Below are positions 53,201 to 61,230 of a DNA stretch of 64,000 nt, piece by piece. The position numbers and the translations under genes are program-made. Every line of letters begins with the position of its first letter. The first letter of the stretch is position 1. This DNA is from Chloroflexota bacterium. Its GTDB lineage: Bacteria; Chloroflexota; Dehalococcoidia; Tepidiformales; Tepidiformaceae. The notes below the pieces were generated by a model. It searched no databases, was not told where the DNA came from, and worked only from the letters and a program-made list of their open reading frames with translations. The DNA lies in the NCBI GenBank assembly GCA_016191435.1, contig JACPOQ010000016.1, forward strand, positions 62,001-126,000, read 5' to 3'.

Positions 53201-53751
53201 GCGACGGCTCGGACAAGGCCGCGCGCTTCATGCAGCTCCTCGATGCGTTCGATATCCCGCTGCTCGTGCTCTGCGACACCCCCGGCATGATGGTGGGCCC
53301 CGAAATCGAAAAGACGGCGCTCGTGCGCCACTGCAGCCGGCTTTTCGTGACCGGCGCGAACCTGACCATCCCACACATGACCATCGTCGTGCGCAAGGCC
53401 TACGGCCTGGGCGCCCAGGCGATGGCGGGCGGCAGCATGAAGGAGCCGTTCTTCGCCTGCGCCTGGCCGACGGGCGAGTTCGGCGGCATGGGCCTCGAAG
53501 GGCAGGTCAAACTCGGGTTCCGCAACGAGCTGGCCGGCATCGAAGACCCGCAGCAGCGCCTCCAGCGCTACGAGCAGCTCGTCGCCCGTGCCTATGAGCG
53601 CAGCAAGGCCATCCACCAGGGCGTCTCCTTCGGCGTCGACGATGTGATCGACCCCGCAGATTCCCGCCGCTGGATCATGAGCGCGCTGCGCTCGGTGCGC
53701 ACACACCCGCGCCGCGAAGAGAAGAAGCGCCGCAACATCGATACCTGGTAG
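50275..53751 (+). CDS. Single-chain acyl-CoA carboxylase (BC-BCCP-CT)
   Basis: An 1158-residue multidomain biotin carboxylase. Residues about 1-480 are biotin carboxylase (IANRGEIAIRISRGAAELGL, IKAVAGGGGRGSR, ETNPRLQVEHTVTEEVLGLD); an Ala/Pro linker (about 500-545) leads to the biotinyl domain with LLVMEAMKMEHV (Lys575 modified); about 630-1158 is the carboxyltransferase. Such single chains resemble the long-chain acyl-CoA carboxylases of actinobacteria. It should carboxylate an acyl-CoA to feed the island or the methylmalonyl route; the substrate is not predicted. Confidence 0.93.
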   Translation: MTFTGLLIANRGEIAIRISRGAAELGLRTVAIYSEDDSESLHVRKADEARPLRGSGVAAYLDAEQIIAVAKEAGCQAIHPGYGFLAENAGFARRCAEEGITFVGPRAETLSLFGDKVKARALAERSGVPVLPGTPAPVTPQQARDFLASLGPGKAIMIKAVAGGGGRGSRAVDRVEDVQSAYKRCQSEAAAAFGNADLYVEQLIPRARHIEVQVIGDGSGAVTHLWERECSIQRRYQKLIEIAPSPGLPGGLRQRLTAAAVRMAEDVHYDNLGTFEFLVDAGAISDDSEFAFIETNPRLQVEHTVTEEVLGLDLVRIQLQLAAGKSLAELGLLQGAVPPPRGFAMQARINMETMEADGSTRPSGGLLTAFEVPSGPGLRTDTFGYPGYRTSPRFDSLLAKVIVHTPSDSFADIAAKTYRALCEVNIEGVRTNVGFLQNLLCHPEFVDGQAYTRFVDDHIGELIAGAEGTHKRLFAEARVAPPAAAAIVAPSGFAGARIASRDPLAVLDYGKGAGPEVVAPPTPAPAPAAAPTATTGPAGTVPVPAPIQGTIVQVSVKPGDAVRTGEQLLVMEAMKMEHVIAATLSGIVRQVTVAQGETIFEGHPLVFIEESEVDASDAGTEVAIDPDYIRPDLKLIHDRHAITLDAARPDAVARRRKTNQRTARENIDDLCDPGSFVEHGSLVLTPGTGLPIEQVIRKFSTDGMVTGVGSVNGKYFPDPANRCVVLSYDYTVLAGTQGALNHPKTDRMLELAEKWRLPVLFFTEGGGGRAGTGGKRAGGQAAGEGGDGFGGRPLDTPTFATMARLSGLVPIVGINSGRCFAGNAALLGCCDVIIATANSNIGMGGPAMIEGGGLGIFTPEEVGPMSIQVPNGTVDIAVEDEAEAVAVAKQYLSYFQGPIAEWEAPDQRLLRSVVPENRLRVYDMRRVIETLADTGSVLELRRQFGPGMITSFIRVEGRPMGVIANNPAHLAGAVDSDGSDKAARFMQLLDAFDIPLLVLCDTPGMMVGPEIEKTALVRHCSRLFVTGANLTIPHMTIVVRKAYGLGAQAMAGGSMKEPFFACAWPTGEFGGMGLEGQVKLGFRNELAGIEDPQQRLQRYEQLVARAYERSKAIHQGVSFGVDDVIDPADSRRWIMSALRSVRTHPRREEKKRRNIDTW

Positions 53752-53757
53752 CGCGCC

Positions 53758-53831
53758 GCCGCCTCGCGGCCCTGCCCGGGAAGACCAGCGACGAGATCGC
53801 CGGCCTCATCCTGCGCGGCATCTTCCCGTAG
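53758..53831 (+). pseudogene. Possible C-terminal remnant
   Basis: One frame reads LAALPGKTSDEIAGLILRGI then FP and TAG 53829-53831, a plausible tail of a helical protein (TetR-like tails look similar), with no start or upstream body. Weak. Confidence 0.25.
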
Positions 53832-53970
53832 CTCGCTCGCCGGTGGCGGGTTGCATGCCTCGTGAGCCGGCGCAAGAACTTTGCTTTTCACGGGTGGACG
53901 GACGGCGGCTCCGCGAGATAGTCTAGCAATTCCCATAGAACTCTCCAAACGCGTATTGGCGGAGTAGGAA

Positions 53971-55059
53971 TTGACAGATTTAGACGATTTAACGTTTTGC
54001 GGTTGGGACATTGCTGGCGCCTCCCGGGCCAGGTTCGAATCGATCCGCGCCGTGGTCCACGAGCACGCCGCGGGCTCCGCCTTCATCGAAACCTGCCAGC
54101 GGCTCGAGGTGCTGCACCTCGGTTCCTGCGGCTGTGAGGCGCCCGTGCGCGTGGCCGGTGCGGCTGCCCTGCTCCGCCTCGCCGAGCTCGCCGCCGGCCT
54201 CCACTCCGCCGTCCTTGGCGAGCGCCAGGTGTTCGCGCAGGTGCGCGGCGCCCTTCCCGTTGCCGCCGTCCCGCTGCGCCGGCTGACCGCGCCGGCCATC
54301 GGCGCCGCGCGCCACCTTCGCCGCGAGGCCGATCTCGCCGCCGATAGCGGCCACCTGCTCGACCTGGCGCTCACGGCGGCCGGCGCCACGCCCGGGGGCC
54401 ACATCCTGGTGGTCGGCACGGGTAGCGTTGCCCGCCTGGTGGTCAGCCGCGGCTTCGCGCTGGGGTTTGCGTCAGCGACGGTCGCGGGCCGGCAGCGCCC
54501 GGACTGGCTCGACAGCGCGACGTGCTTCGTGCCCCTCGCCGAGCTGCGTTCGGCTGCCGCTTCGGCGGCGCTGGTTCTCTGCCTGAGCGCCGATGCCCCC
54601 GACCTCGCCGTCCACGACTTCCCGCGAACGGATTTGCTCATCGACCTCGGCACCCCGCGGCGCGCGGCTCCGGGCTGCACCGCCGCCGTCTCGCTTGCGG
54701 AGATCGGCCATTCTGTCGCCGCCGACCCCGAACAGTCCGCTCGCCGCGGACAGCTTCGCCGCCGCCTCGCCGAGCTCCTCGCCTCGCGGACCGGCGCCGC
54801 CGCTGCCGGTGTGACGCCCGGCGTGCAGCGCCTGCGCGAGGAGATCGAGCGCGTCCGCGCCGCCGAAGTGGAACGCGCCGTCCGTCTCCGCCCGCATCTG
54901 GACCGCGTCTCCGTCGAGCACCTCACCCGCTCGCTCGTCAACCAGCTATTTCACCACCCGACACAGCGCCTCCGCACCAGCGGCGACCCGGCATTCGTCG
55001 CGCGTGTCACGGCGCTCTTCGACGCCGATGCCCGCCACGGACAGGAGGCACGCCCGTGA
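53971..55059 (+). CDS. hemA: Glutamyl-tRNA reductase
   Basis: A 362-residue, rather diverged GluTR, which makes glutamate-1-semialdehyde for tetrapyrroles. The catalytic Cys is in IETCQRLEVL (usual form TCNRxE); the family loop is AGLHSAVLGERQVFAQVR; the NADPH fold is ILVVGTGSVARLV; the dimer helix carries RPHLDRVSVEHLTRSL. Start TTG 53971 has GGAGTAGGA directly upstream. It overlaps the next gene (GTGA). Confidence 0.88.
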   Translation: MTDLDDLTFCGWDIAGASRARFESIRAVVHEHAAGSAFIETCQRLEVLHLGSCGCEAPVRVAGAAALLRLAELAAGLHSAVLGERQVFAQVRGALPVAAVPLRRLTAPAIGAARHLRREADLAADSGHLLDLALTAAGATPGGHILVVGTGSVARLVVSRGFALGFASATVAGRQRPDWLDSATCFVPLAELRSAAASAALVLCLSADAPDLAVHDFPRTDLLIDLGTPRRAAPGCTAAVSLAEIGHSVAADPEQSARRGQLRRRLAELLASRTGAAAAGVTPGVQRLREEIERVRAAEVERAVRLRPHLDRVSVEHLTRSLVNQLFHHPTQRLRTSGDPAFVARVTALFDADARHGQEARP

Positions 55060-56192
55060 CCGTCACAGCAGCTGCGCTCAGCATCGAGGAACCAGTCAAC
55101 CGCCGCATTCTCGCCGTCTCCGAGGACTGCATCGCGGGATTCCACCGCCTGCCTTTCGCCGCCATCGCCGCCGCATCCGGCGTGCCGGAGGGCGAGGTCA
55201 TCGAGCGCCTTCGCGCCATGCTCGAAGCTGGCGTCATCCGCCGCATCCGCCAGACCATCCTTTCGACCAACCTCGCCGCAGGCGCACTCTGCGCCTGGAA
55301 AGTGCCGCCGGCATGCCTCCACGAAGCCTTCGATGAGCTCTCGCTGCGCGACCCGTTCTCCGGCCACGTGGTCATCCGCTCGACGGATGGCGAGACCGCC
55401 GGCTCGGACTTCCGCCTCTGGACGACACTCAAAGTCCCGCAGGGCTACTCACTCGATGCCTATGCCGCCCATCTCGCTGCCCGCATCGGCGCCGAGCAGT
55501 GGCGTGCCATGCCCGCCCGCGTGCTCTTCGTGCTCGGCGTTGGGCATACGCGCCGCCGGTCGCTGGAGCCGGGCAGCCGGGTCGGCGCGCCAGTTGTGCC
55601 TCGCTACCCGGAAGTTGTCACGCTATCGCCGCTGCAATGGCAGGTACTCGCTGCCCTGAAACGTGAGCTCTCCCCGGAGGAGGTCGTGCCAGACCCCTGG
55701 CGGCCCCGGGCAGCCGAAGCCGGGGTGACGTGCGATCGCTTCTGCGAAGTCGCCGAAGAACTTGCCGCGCTGCGCATCCTCGGCCGCTTCTCCACCTTCC
55801 TCGAGCATGTGAAGGAGCTCCCCACCGGTGAGCGCGTGACGAAGTACAACGGCCTCTTCCACTGGGCGGTGCCGCCCGGCAGCGAAATCGCCACCGGCGT
55901 CGAGGTCGCCCGCCACGCGATCATCACCCACGCCTACTGGCGCGAAGGTGGCCCCGAGTTCGGCAACGTCAACGTCATGGCCGTCGCCCACGGCATGGAG
56001 AAGCCGCTCTTGCTCCAGCACAAAGCCGCCATCGACGAGCACCTCCGTGAGGCCGGCATCGCCGCCGCCTATACCAACGTCTTCTGGGGCGGCCGCAGCG
56101 AGATCAAGCCCTCCGAGATCCTGCCCTCGGCCTTCCGCGAGCACTGCGCCGCCCGGGGCATCGACCCCGAATCCATGCGCGAGGCGAACTGA
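55056..56192 (+). CDS. Fused AhbA/AhbB-type siroheme decarboxylase
   Basis: A 378-residue protein with two Lrp/AsnC-like modules in tandem. Module 1 (about 10-185) has an HTH-like start ([20 protein letters not shown]) and [40 protein letters not shown]. Module 2 (about 195-378) has [14 protein letters not shown] and [13 protein letters not shown]. AhbA/AhbB remove two carboxyls from siroheme; they look like regulators but are enzymes. GTG 55056 has AGGAGG seven bases upstream and overlaps hemA. A misannotation as an Lrp regulator is likely in databases. Confidence 0.85.
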   Translation: MTVTAAALSIEEPVNRRILAVSEDCIAGFHRLPFAAIAAASGVPEGEVIERLRAMLEAGVIRRIRQTILSTNLAAGALCAWKVPPACLHEAFDELSLRDPFSGHVVIRSTDGETAGSDFRLWTTLKVPQGYSLDAYAAHLAARIGAEQWRAMPARVLFVLGVGHTRRRSLEPGSRVGAPVVPRYPEVVTLSPLQWQVLAALKRELSPEEVVPDPWRPRAAEAGVTCDRFCEVAEELAALRILGRFSTFLEHVKELPTGERVTKYNGLFHWAVPPGSEIATGVEVARHAIITHAYWREGGPEFGNVNVMAVAHGMEKPLLLQHKAAIDEHLREAGIAAAYTNVFWGGRSEIKPSEILPSAFREHCAARGIDPESMREAN

Positions 56193-57202
56193 TGGAATAC
56201 CGCAAGCTCGAAGGCACGCCCCTCGCCGTCTCCGCCGTCGGTTTCGGGGTCTGGACCGTCGGCAGCACCTGGTGGGGCGTCCGCGACCGCGCCGACGGTA
56301 TCCGGCTGCTACGCCGCGCCTACGAGCTCGGCGTCACCTACTTCGATACCGGCGACACCTACGGCAACGGCGACGCCGAGACCATGCTCCTGGAGGCGCT
56401 GGGCGAGGTCCGGGACAGCATCGTCATCGGCTCCAAGTTCGGGTACGACATCTACAACTATCCCGAGCGGCCGAAGCAACAGGAGCGTCCGCAGGACTGG
56501 TCCCCCGCCCACATGCGCCGCGCACTGGAAGGCTCGCTCCGGCGCCTCGGGACGGACCACATCGATTTCTACCAGCTCCACAACCCGCGGCTGGACGCAA
56601 TCCTCCGCGACGACCTCTGGGACGAGCTCGACAAGGCCCGCCGCGAGGGCCTGATCGGCGCCGCCGGCGTCGCCCTCGGTCCTGCCTTCGACCTCCGCCA
56701 GGTCGAGGAGGCGGCCGCCGCCATCACCAGCCGCGGGGTGGTCCCGCAGATCATTTACAACGCGCTCGAACAGGGGCTCGGCGAGGGCATCTTCCCCGTC
56801 GCGCGGGCCCACAACGTCTCCGTTGTGGCGCGCGTGCCCCACGCGTCGGGCCTGCTCGATGGCAGCGTCAGCGGCGACACCGAGTTCGCCCCCGGCGACC
56901 ACCGCAATTGGCGTACCACCACCGACGAGCGGCGCAAGGCCTGGCTCATCGATGGGCTGGAGAAGGTGAAGGCGCTTGCGTTCCTCACGCGAGACCGCAC
57001 CATCGGCCAGGCGGCGATCCAGTTCATCCTGAAGGAGACCGCGGTCGCCTCGGTGCTCCCGAACATCTACGACCTCGCGGGGCTGGAGGAGTTCGCGGCC
57101 GCGACCGGTACCCCCGCCCTCAGCGACGCCGAGTACGGCCGTGTCCAGGCGCTTTACGCGCGCAACTTCGACCTTCCAGAACCCGCCCGGAGCACCCTAT
57201 GA
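56192..57202 (+). CDS. Aldo/keto reductase in the heme operon
   Basis: A 336-residue AKR with an intact tetrad: Asp and Tyr in [14 protein letters not shown], Lys in IGSKFGYD and His in [10 protein letters not shown]; the NADP end is [15 protein letters not shown]. It overlaps the genes on both sides by 1 and 4 bases, so it is a true operon member, though no AKR step is known in heme synthesis. Confidence 0.9.
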   Translation: MEYRKLEGTPLAVSAVGFGVWTVGSTWWGVRDRADGIRLLRRAYELGVTYFDTGDTYGNGDAETMLLEALGEVRDSIVIGSKFGYDIYNYPERPKQQERPQDWSPAHMRRALEGSLRRLGTDHIDFYQLHNPRLDAILRDDLWDELDKARREGLIGAAGVALGPAFDLRQVEEAAAAITSRGVVPQIIYNALEQGLGEGIFPVARAHNVSVVARVPHASGLLDGSVSGDTEFAPGDHRNWRTTTDERRKAWLIDGLEKVKALAFLTRDRTIGQAAIQFILKETAVASVLPNIYDLAGLEEFAAATGTPALSDAEYGRVQALYARNFDLPEPARSTL

Positions 57203-57987
57203 CCACCGAGCCCGCGACCTCTCCGACCACCCCATCCGGCCCGCGCCGCGGCCCGCACGTGGACCTCGACCCCAGCGGCCAACTGACCGGCCGGGAGCCT
57301 GACCGCGAGGCGCGCCAGTTCCTGAGCTATGGTTTCTACAAGCTCGATCCCGCCTTCCGGCGGCTCGGCGTGGGCGAACGGGAGGCCGCCAGGACCGAGT
57401 TCGCAGCGCTGCTCGAAGAATGGGCCGCCAGCGACGAGGTGATCGTCCGGAGTTATTCGCTCGTGGGCTTGCGCGCCGATGTGGACTTCATGCTCTGGCT
57501 CATCTCCTCCGACCTCGATTGCTTCCAGCACTTCCAGGCTGCGCTCAACGCGACCGCGCTCGGCGCATATCTCACGCAGCCGCACCGTTTCCTCTCGCTC
57601 CAGAAGCGCAGCCAGTACGTCAATCGCATCGAAGGCGCCGGGGCAGGCGTCCAGCTGGTGGCTGGCGAAGGCAAGTACCTGTTCGTCTACCCGTTCGTGA
57701 AGACGCGGCCCTGGTACGCGCTATCGCCGCACGCCCGGCAGGGAATGATGGACGAGCACATCAACGCTTCGCGCCCGTTCCAGGGCGTGCGCATCAACAC
57801 GAGCTACTCCTACGGCATCGACGACCAGGACTTCGTCGTCTCGTTCGATTGCGACCATCCCCAGGAGTTCGTGGACCTCGTCGGGCGGCTGCGTTACACC
57901 GAGGCCAGCCTCTACACGCAGAAAGACACGCCGATGTTCACCTGCCGCCGCACCACCATCTCCGAGCTCCTCGCCCAGCTCGGCTAA
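57199..57987 (+). CDS. chdC: ChdC/HemQ-like coproheme decarboxylase
   Basis: A 262-residue chlorite-dismutase-fold protein. The motif [17 protein letters not shown] carries the Tyr expected for coproheme decarboxylation, followed by [20 protein letters not shown] and [19 protein letters not shown]. ChdC turns coproheme into heme b. With HemA and the siroheme decarboxylase in the same operon it points to heme made from siroheme via coproheme. Start ATG 57199 overlaps the AKR stop (ATGA). A true chlorite dismutase is less likely from context. Confidence 0.87.
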   Translation: MTTEPATSPTTPSGPRRGPHVDLDPSGQLTGREPDREARQFLSYGFYKLDPAFRRLGVGEREAARTEFAALLEEWAASDEVIVRSYSLVGLRADVDFMLWLISSDLDCFQHFQAALNATALGAYLTQPHRFLSLQKRSQYVNRIEGAGAGVQLVAGEGKYLFVYPFVKTRPWYALSPHARQGMMDEHINASRPFQGVRINTSYSYGIDDQDFVVSFDCDHPQEFVDLVGRLRYTEASLYTQKDTPMFTCRRTTISELLAQLG

Positions 57988-58040
57988 GCCCGGCCGCCCC
58001 TCCCGCCTTCGTCAACGGTGGCGATCACCCCGAGCGCGCA

Positions 58041-58074
58041 ACCGCCAGGGCTGCAGCTACGCGGCCCTGGCGGT
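58041..58074. terminator. 11-bp hairpin between convergent genes
   Basis: ACCGCCAGGGC (58041-58051) and GCCCTGGCGGT (58064-58074) form a perfect stem with a 12-base loop between the heme operon and the stalk-protein gene; it could serve both directions. Confidence 0.6.
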
Positions 58075-58096
58075 CGGAAGCGAACTCAGCGCGCCT

Positions 58097-59122
58097 TTAG
58101 CGCCGGCGGCGCCGCAGGCTATCGGCCGTCACGACGCCGAGACCACCGATGAGCGCAGCCAGCCCGAGGATGACCGGGACGTTATCCGCTGCGCTGCCGG
58201 CGCGGCCGCTGCCCGAAGCCGGCGGCTTGGGCGCCGGCTGTTGCGGCGCTGTCGACTTGACCGCGGTACTCTCCACCGTCGCCGCGCTCACCGTCGTCGC
58301 TACGCGCGTCGGCGTCGATGGCACCAGGGTCGCCTGGCTCGTGTTCACCGCGAGCGGCGGGGTGTTGGTCGGCGTCGCCGTGGCGAACGTCTGCGTCGTT
58401 GGCGTGATAGGCGTGCTGGTTGGCGTCACCGGCGTGGGCGTTGCCGTAGGGTTCGTCGCCGTGGTGGCGGTGGCGGTCGGCGTATTCGTCGGGGTATTCG
58501 TCGGAGTGTTGGTCGCCGTGCTAGTCGCCGTTGCCGTCGGAGTAGGAGTGTTGTTGCTCACGGTGCCGGTGGGCGTTGCCGTCGGGGTGTTGGTCGGCGT
58601 ATTCGTCGGGGTATTCGTCGGAGTGTTGGTCGCGGTGCTGGTCGCCGTGCTGGTCGCGGTCGCCGTCGTGGTATTCGTGAGCGTGTTGGTCGGCGTGGCC
58701 GTTGCGGATGGCACGCAATCGTTCTCGAAGATGGCCTGACCTGCCGGCCAGTTCAGCGTCGGAGAACCTTCGGGCCGGGGCGTGCCGTCATCGTAGAACG
58801 GAGGGACGATGTCGCCCCACTGGTCGCCGTTGTGCGGGGGAGGCGGCGGGTTCGCCGGGTCGAACACCGGCCCCAGGTGCTCAGCGACGTGATCACCGTT
58901 GTCGTTCCCTGTGTCGCCATCGACTGAGGACTCATCCACGTCGATCACGACATAGGGATTCGTGACGCTGTTCGTCCGGTGGCAGATGGTGACTTTGTGC
59001 GGCCCGCCTTGCGTCGCCAAAGCTGAGCTGCCCCGGATCGCCGGATAGGCGATGAACGCCACGCCCATCAGCATGAGCGCCAGCGGCGCCGCCTTCCACA
59101 GGTTCCGTCGTGGCCGTTTCAT
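58097..59122 (-). CDS. Cell-surface protein with Thr/Pro repeat stalk
   Basis: A 341-residue exported protein. A signal peptide ([18 protein letters not shown]) is followed by a small domain with [17 protein letters not shown] and [15 protein letters not shown], common on Gram-positive-type surface proteins. Residues about 140-290 are a [15 protein letters not shown] stalk, and the end has a membrane span ([18 protein letters not shown]) and five Arg. It ends like a sortase substrate but I see no LPxTG. Start ATG 59122 after GAGGTGAG. Confidence 0.8.
   Translation of the reverse strand: MKRPRRNLWKAAPLALMLMGVAFIAYPAIRGSSALATQGGPHKVTICHRTNSVTNPYVVIDVDESSVDGDTGNDNGDHVAEHLGPVFDPANPPPPPHNGDQWGDIVPPFYDDGTPRPEGSPTLNWPAGQAIFENDCVPSATATPTNTLTNTTTATATSTATSTATNTPTNTPTNTPTNTPTATPTGTVSNNTPTPTATATSTATNTPTNTPTNTPTATATTATNPTATPTPVTPTSTPITPTTQTFATATPTNTPPLAVNTSQATLVPSTPTRVATTVSAATVESTAVKSTAPQQPAPKPPASGSGRAGSAADNVPVILGLAALIGGLGVVTADSLRRRRR
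58440..58715. repeat. Tandem repeat encoding the Thr/Pro stalk
   Basis: Degenerate 12-18 base units such as GTATTCGTCGGGGTATTCGT recur, with two nearly identical longer blocks around 58491-58515 and 58597-58628. This is likely prone to length change. Confidence 0.75.
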
Positions 59123-59749
59123 TTGCTGTCTCACCTCTACACCCGCATGTCGCACCCGGGGGGCGAAGCCGGCGGTAACGCCGCCTCGCCGTTCCAGGAT
59201 TCCCACTTTCGCCCGCTCATCCGCGCGGCGCGGACTTCGCGAGATGCGATGGCGGGCCGGGAAGTCCCTTGCATACTCGCGCCAGAGCGTCCTGATTAAG
59301 ATCAACAGAATGCCGTGAGAGTTCCGAGAATGCAACTATTTTTCCACGCTATTGTCGCCATCGCACCATTTAGATACCACGTCGTGAAGCCGCTCAACAT
59401 GATCGTGATCACAGTCGCATACATTCCGGTACGTCCGCATGTTTCTGTAATATAAAGATTTCGTAAGGTACTAAACCTTTAGTTCATCTGAAGGCATATG
59501 TGGAGGGATTAGCTGACCGCATTGAAGCGGGGTTTCGGCCGCGAGTCGCAGCACCAACCCCACCTTAGCGCAACAATATGAGAGCAGTAGGCTGCTCCCG
59601 TGCAGTGGTTAATTCCCGTCCGGGTACAACTGCACGCTCGCCGCTCAGTCGCGTAAGGGGCCGCGCCACGGAACGTTCGCGCGAATTCGCACACATGTGA
59701 GGGTTTTCCGCGATTCTGGCGGCCGCGCCCGTGGCGCAACCATCGAGGC
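59123..59749. other. AT-richer gene-free region
   Basis: No gene supported in 627 bases. The part at 59330-59520 is clearly AT-richer than the surroundings (for example GTAATATAAAG, TACTAAACCTTTAG) and may hold promoters of the stalk protein or remnants of foreign DNA. No tRNA seen. Confidence 0.5.
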
Positions 59750-60190
59750 ATGGCTCTCGTTTCCTACGCCTCGTCCGCCTGGGATTGGCGGCTCTCCGCG
59801 CAGTTCCGCCTGCTTTCGCTCGTTACGCTCTGGGCCGGGCTGATGCTCGCTCCCGAGCTTGGCCCGCTCCTCCTCCCCTTCGCGCTGGTCCGCACCGGGG
59901 CGTCGGTGGCGCAGTTGGCCCTGAACCGGAAGCTGGCGCAACGGATCGCGCTCCCCCGCCGCGACCGGCTCGATTACGCCCTGTTCGGGCTCGCCTTTCT
60001 CGGCGCGGTGGCGGCATCGCTCATCCGCGAGGCCTATCCCGCGGCCGCCGAGATCCCGGTCGTGCTCCCGGCGCTGCTGCCGTTCAGCGCGCTGCAGCTG
60101 CGCATGTGCCGCCGCTCGTTCCATACGCACGTCGACCGCGAAGCCGTGGTCATCCCCTTCTCGCGGCTCACCGAGCAGCGGGCCGCGTAA
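59750..60190 (+). CDS. Small membrane protein
   Basis: A 146-residue protein with hydrophobic spans (LLSLVTLWAGLMLAPELGPL, YALFGLAFLGAVAASLI, IPVVLPALLPFSALQL) and charged ends. Family not recognised. GAGG precedes the ATG. Confidence 0.65.
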   Translation: MALVSYASSAWDWRLSAQFRLLSLVTLWAGLMLAPELGPLLLPFALVRTGASVAQLALNRKLAQRIALPRRDRLDYALFGLAFLGAVAASLIREAYPAAAEIPVVLPALLPFSALQLRMCRRSFHTHVDREAVVIPFSRLTEQRAA

Positions 60191-60260
60191 AGCCGACCAC
60201 TCCCGTAGCTGCGCCGCCGGATATGTGACGTACTGCGGTGTTCGCTAACCTGAATGGCGC

Positions 60261-61202
60261 ATGGGTGCTCTCAGATTGCTGCTCAACCCGGAGGGCGCGG
60301 CGAAAACGGCTCGCCCGCATGTGAGGCCGCGAGTCTCCGTGCTCCACCTGCCGTTGGCGCTCGCCGCCGTCTTCCTGGCCATCGCACTCGCCGCGTGTGG
60401 TGGCGGGGACGACGCCAGCGCCCCGGCGGGCACGACGGCGCCCTCGCGCCAGAGCACGCCCGCCCTCCCTGCCTACGCCGCCGCCGGGCCGGAGTCGCGC
60501 CTCGGCGAGGGCCTCGCGAGTCCGGACGAGCTCGGTGAGTTGCCCCCGGGCGACGACCTCGCGCTCGTGGCGAGGCGCCTGCGCCCTCCCCTCGCCCGCG
60601 GCTTCGCGGTCATCGATGCCTTCGGCGCCCCGCGCGATAACGGCATGGTCCACGCCGGCGTCGATCTCGGCGGGCCGGCCGGCAGCGCCGTGATCTCACC
60701 CTGCGCCGGAAAGGTGACCGAAAGCGCCGTGGATGATGACCACGGCGAGTACGTGGCGCTTGACTGTGGCGGTGAGTGGACCGCGCTCGTCGCATACCTC
60801 AGCAACCGCCAGGTCGCAGCCGGCGCCGCCGCCGGCGTTGGCGCGCGCATCGGCACGATAGACAGCGCCTTGCAGTACGTGCACTTCGAGCTGCGCTTCC
60901 GCGGCCAGCTTGTCGATCCTTCGTTCCTGCTGGCCGAAGCCACCCCGACCGCCACGCCCGTCGTGGTCGCCGGCAACCCCCGCGCCACCGCGACCCCGGC
61001 GGCCGCCTCCACCATCCCCTCGCCCTCGCCCACGGATACTGCGACGCCCGCCTCGCCCACGGTCGTCCCACCTCCCGGCGCCACGCCCACGTTGACGCCA
61101 ACCTCTACCGCGGCCGCCACGCCGGTGCCCCCAACGGCAAGGCCCACGCGCCAGCCGCCGCCCCCAACGAACACGCCGGTGACGCCTCCGCCCATCCGTT
61201 AG
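60261..61202 (+). CDS. M23-like lipoprotein, probably catalytically impaired
   Basis: A 313-residue lipoprotein with lipobox LAAC (Cys46) and a LytM/M23-like domain (about 115-225): first zinc motif MVHAGVDLGGPAGS (His and Asp present); the usual HxH near the end reads QYVHFELR, so the first His is Tyr. A Thr/Pro-rich tail of about 85 residues follows. Catalysis is doubtful; such degenerate LytM proteins often regulate wall hydrolases. Confidence 0.8.
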   Translation: MGALRLLLNPEGAAKTARPHVRPRVSVLHLPLALAAVFLAIALAACGGGDDASAPAGTTAPSRQSTPALPAYAAAGPESRLGEGLASPDELGELPPGDDLALVARRLRPPLARGFAVIDAFGAPRDNGMVHAGVDLGGPAGSAVISPCAGKVTESAVDDDHGEYVALDCGGEWTALVAYLSNRQVAAGAAAGVGARIGTIDSALQYVHFELRFRGQLVDPSFLLAEATPTATPVVVAGNPRATATPAAASTIPSPSPTDTATPASPTVVPPPGATPTLTPTSTAAATPVPPTARPTRQPPPPTNTPVTPPPIR

Positions 61203-61230
61203 CCTATCGCTGAAGTCCGCGCCGCTCGCG

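Noticed and set aside
54025..54050. tRNA-like T-loop sequence GGTTCGAATC
   Set aside because: It lies inside hemA in frame and no acceptor or anticodon arms surround it.
57199..57987. True chlorite dismutase (chlorate/perchlorate respiration)
   Set aside because: Operon with hemA and a siroheme decarboxylase and the [12 protein letters not shown] motif favour coproheme decarboxylase.
58440..58715. Possible CRISPR-like array
   Set aside because: The repeats are degenerate, lack unique spacers and encode the Thr/Pro stalk in frame.
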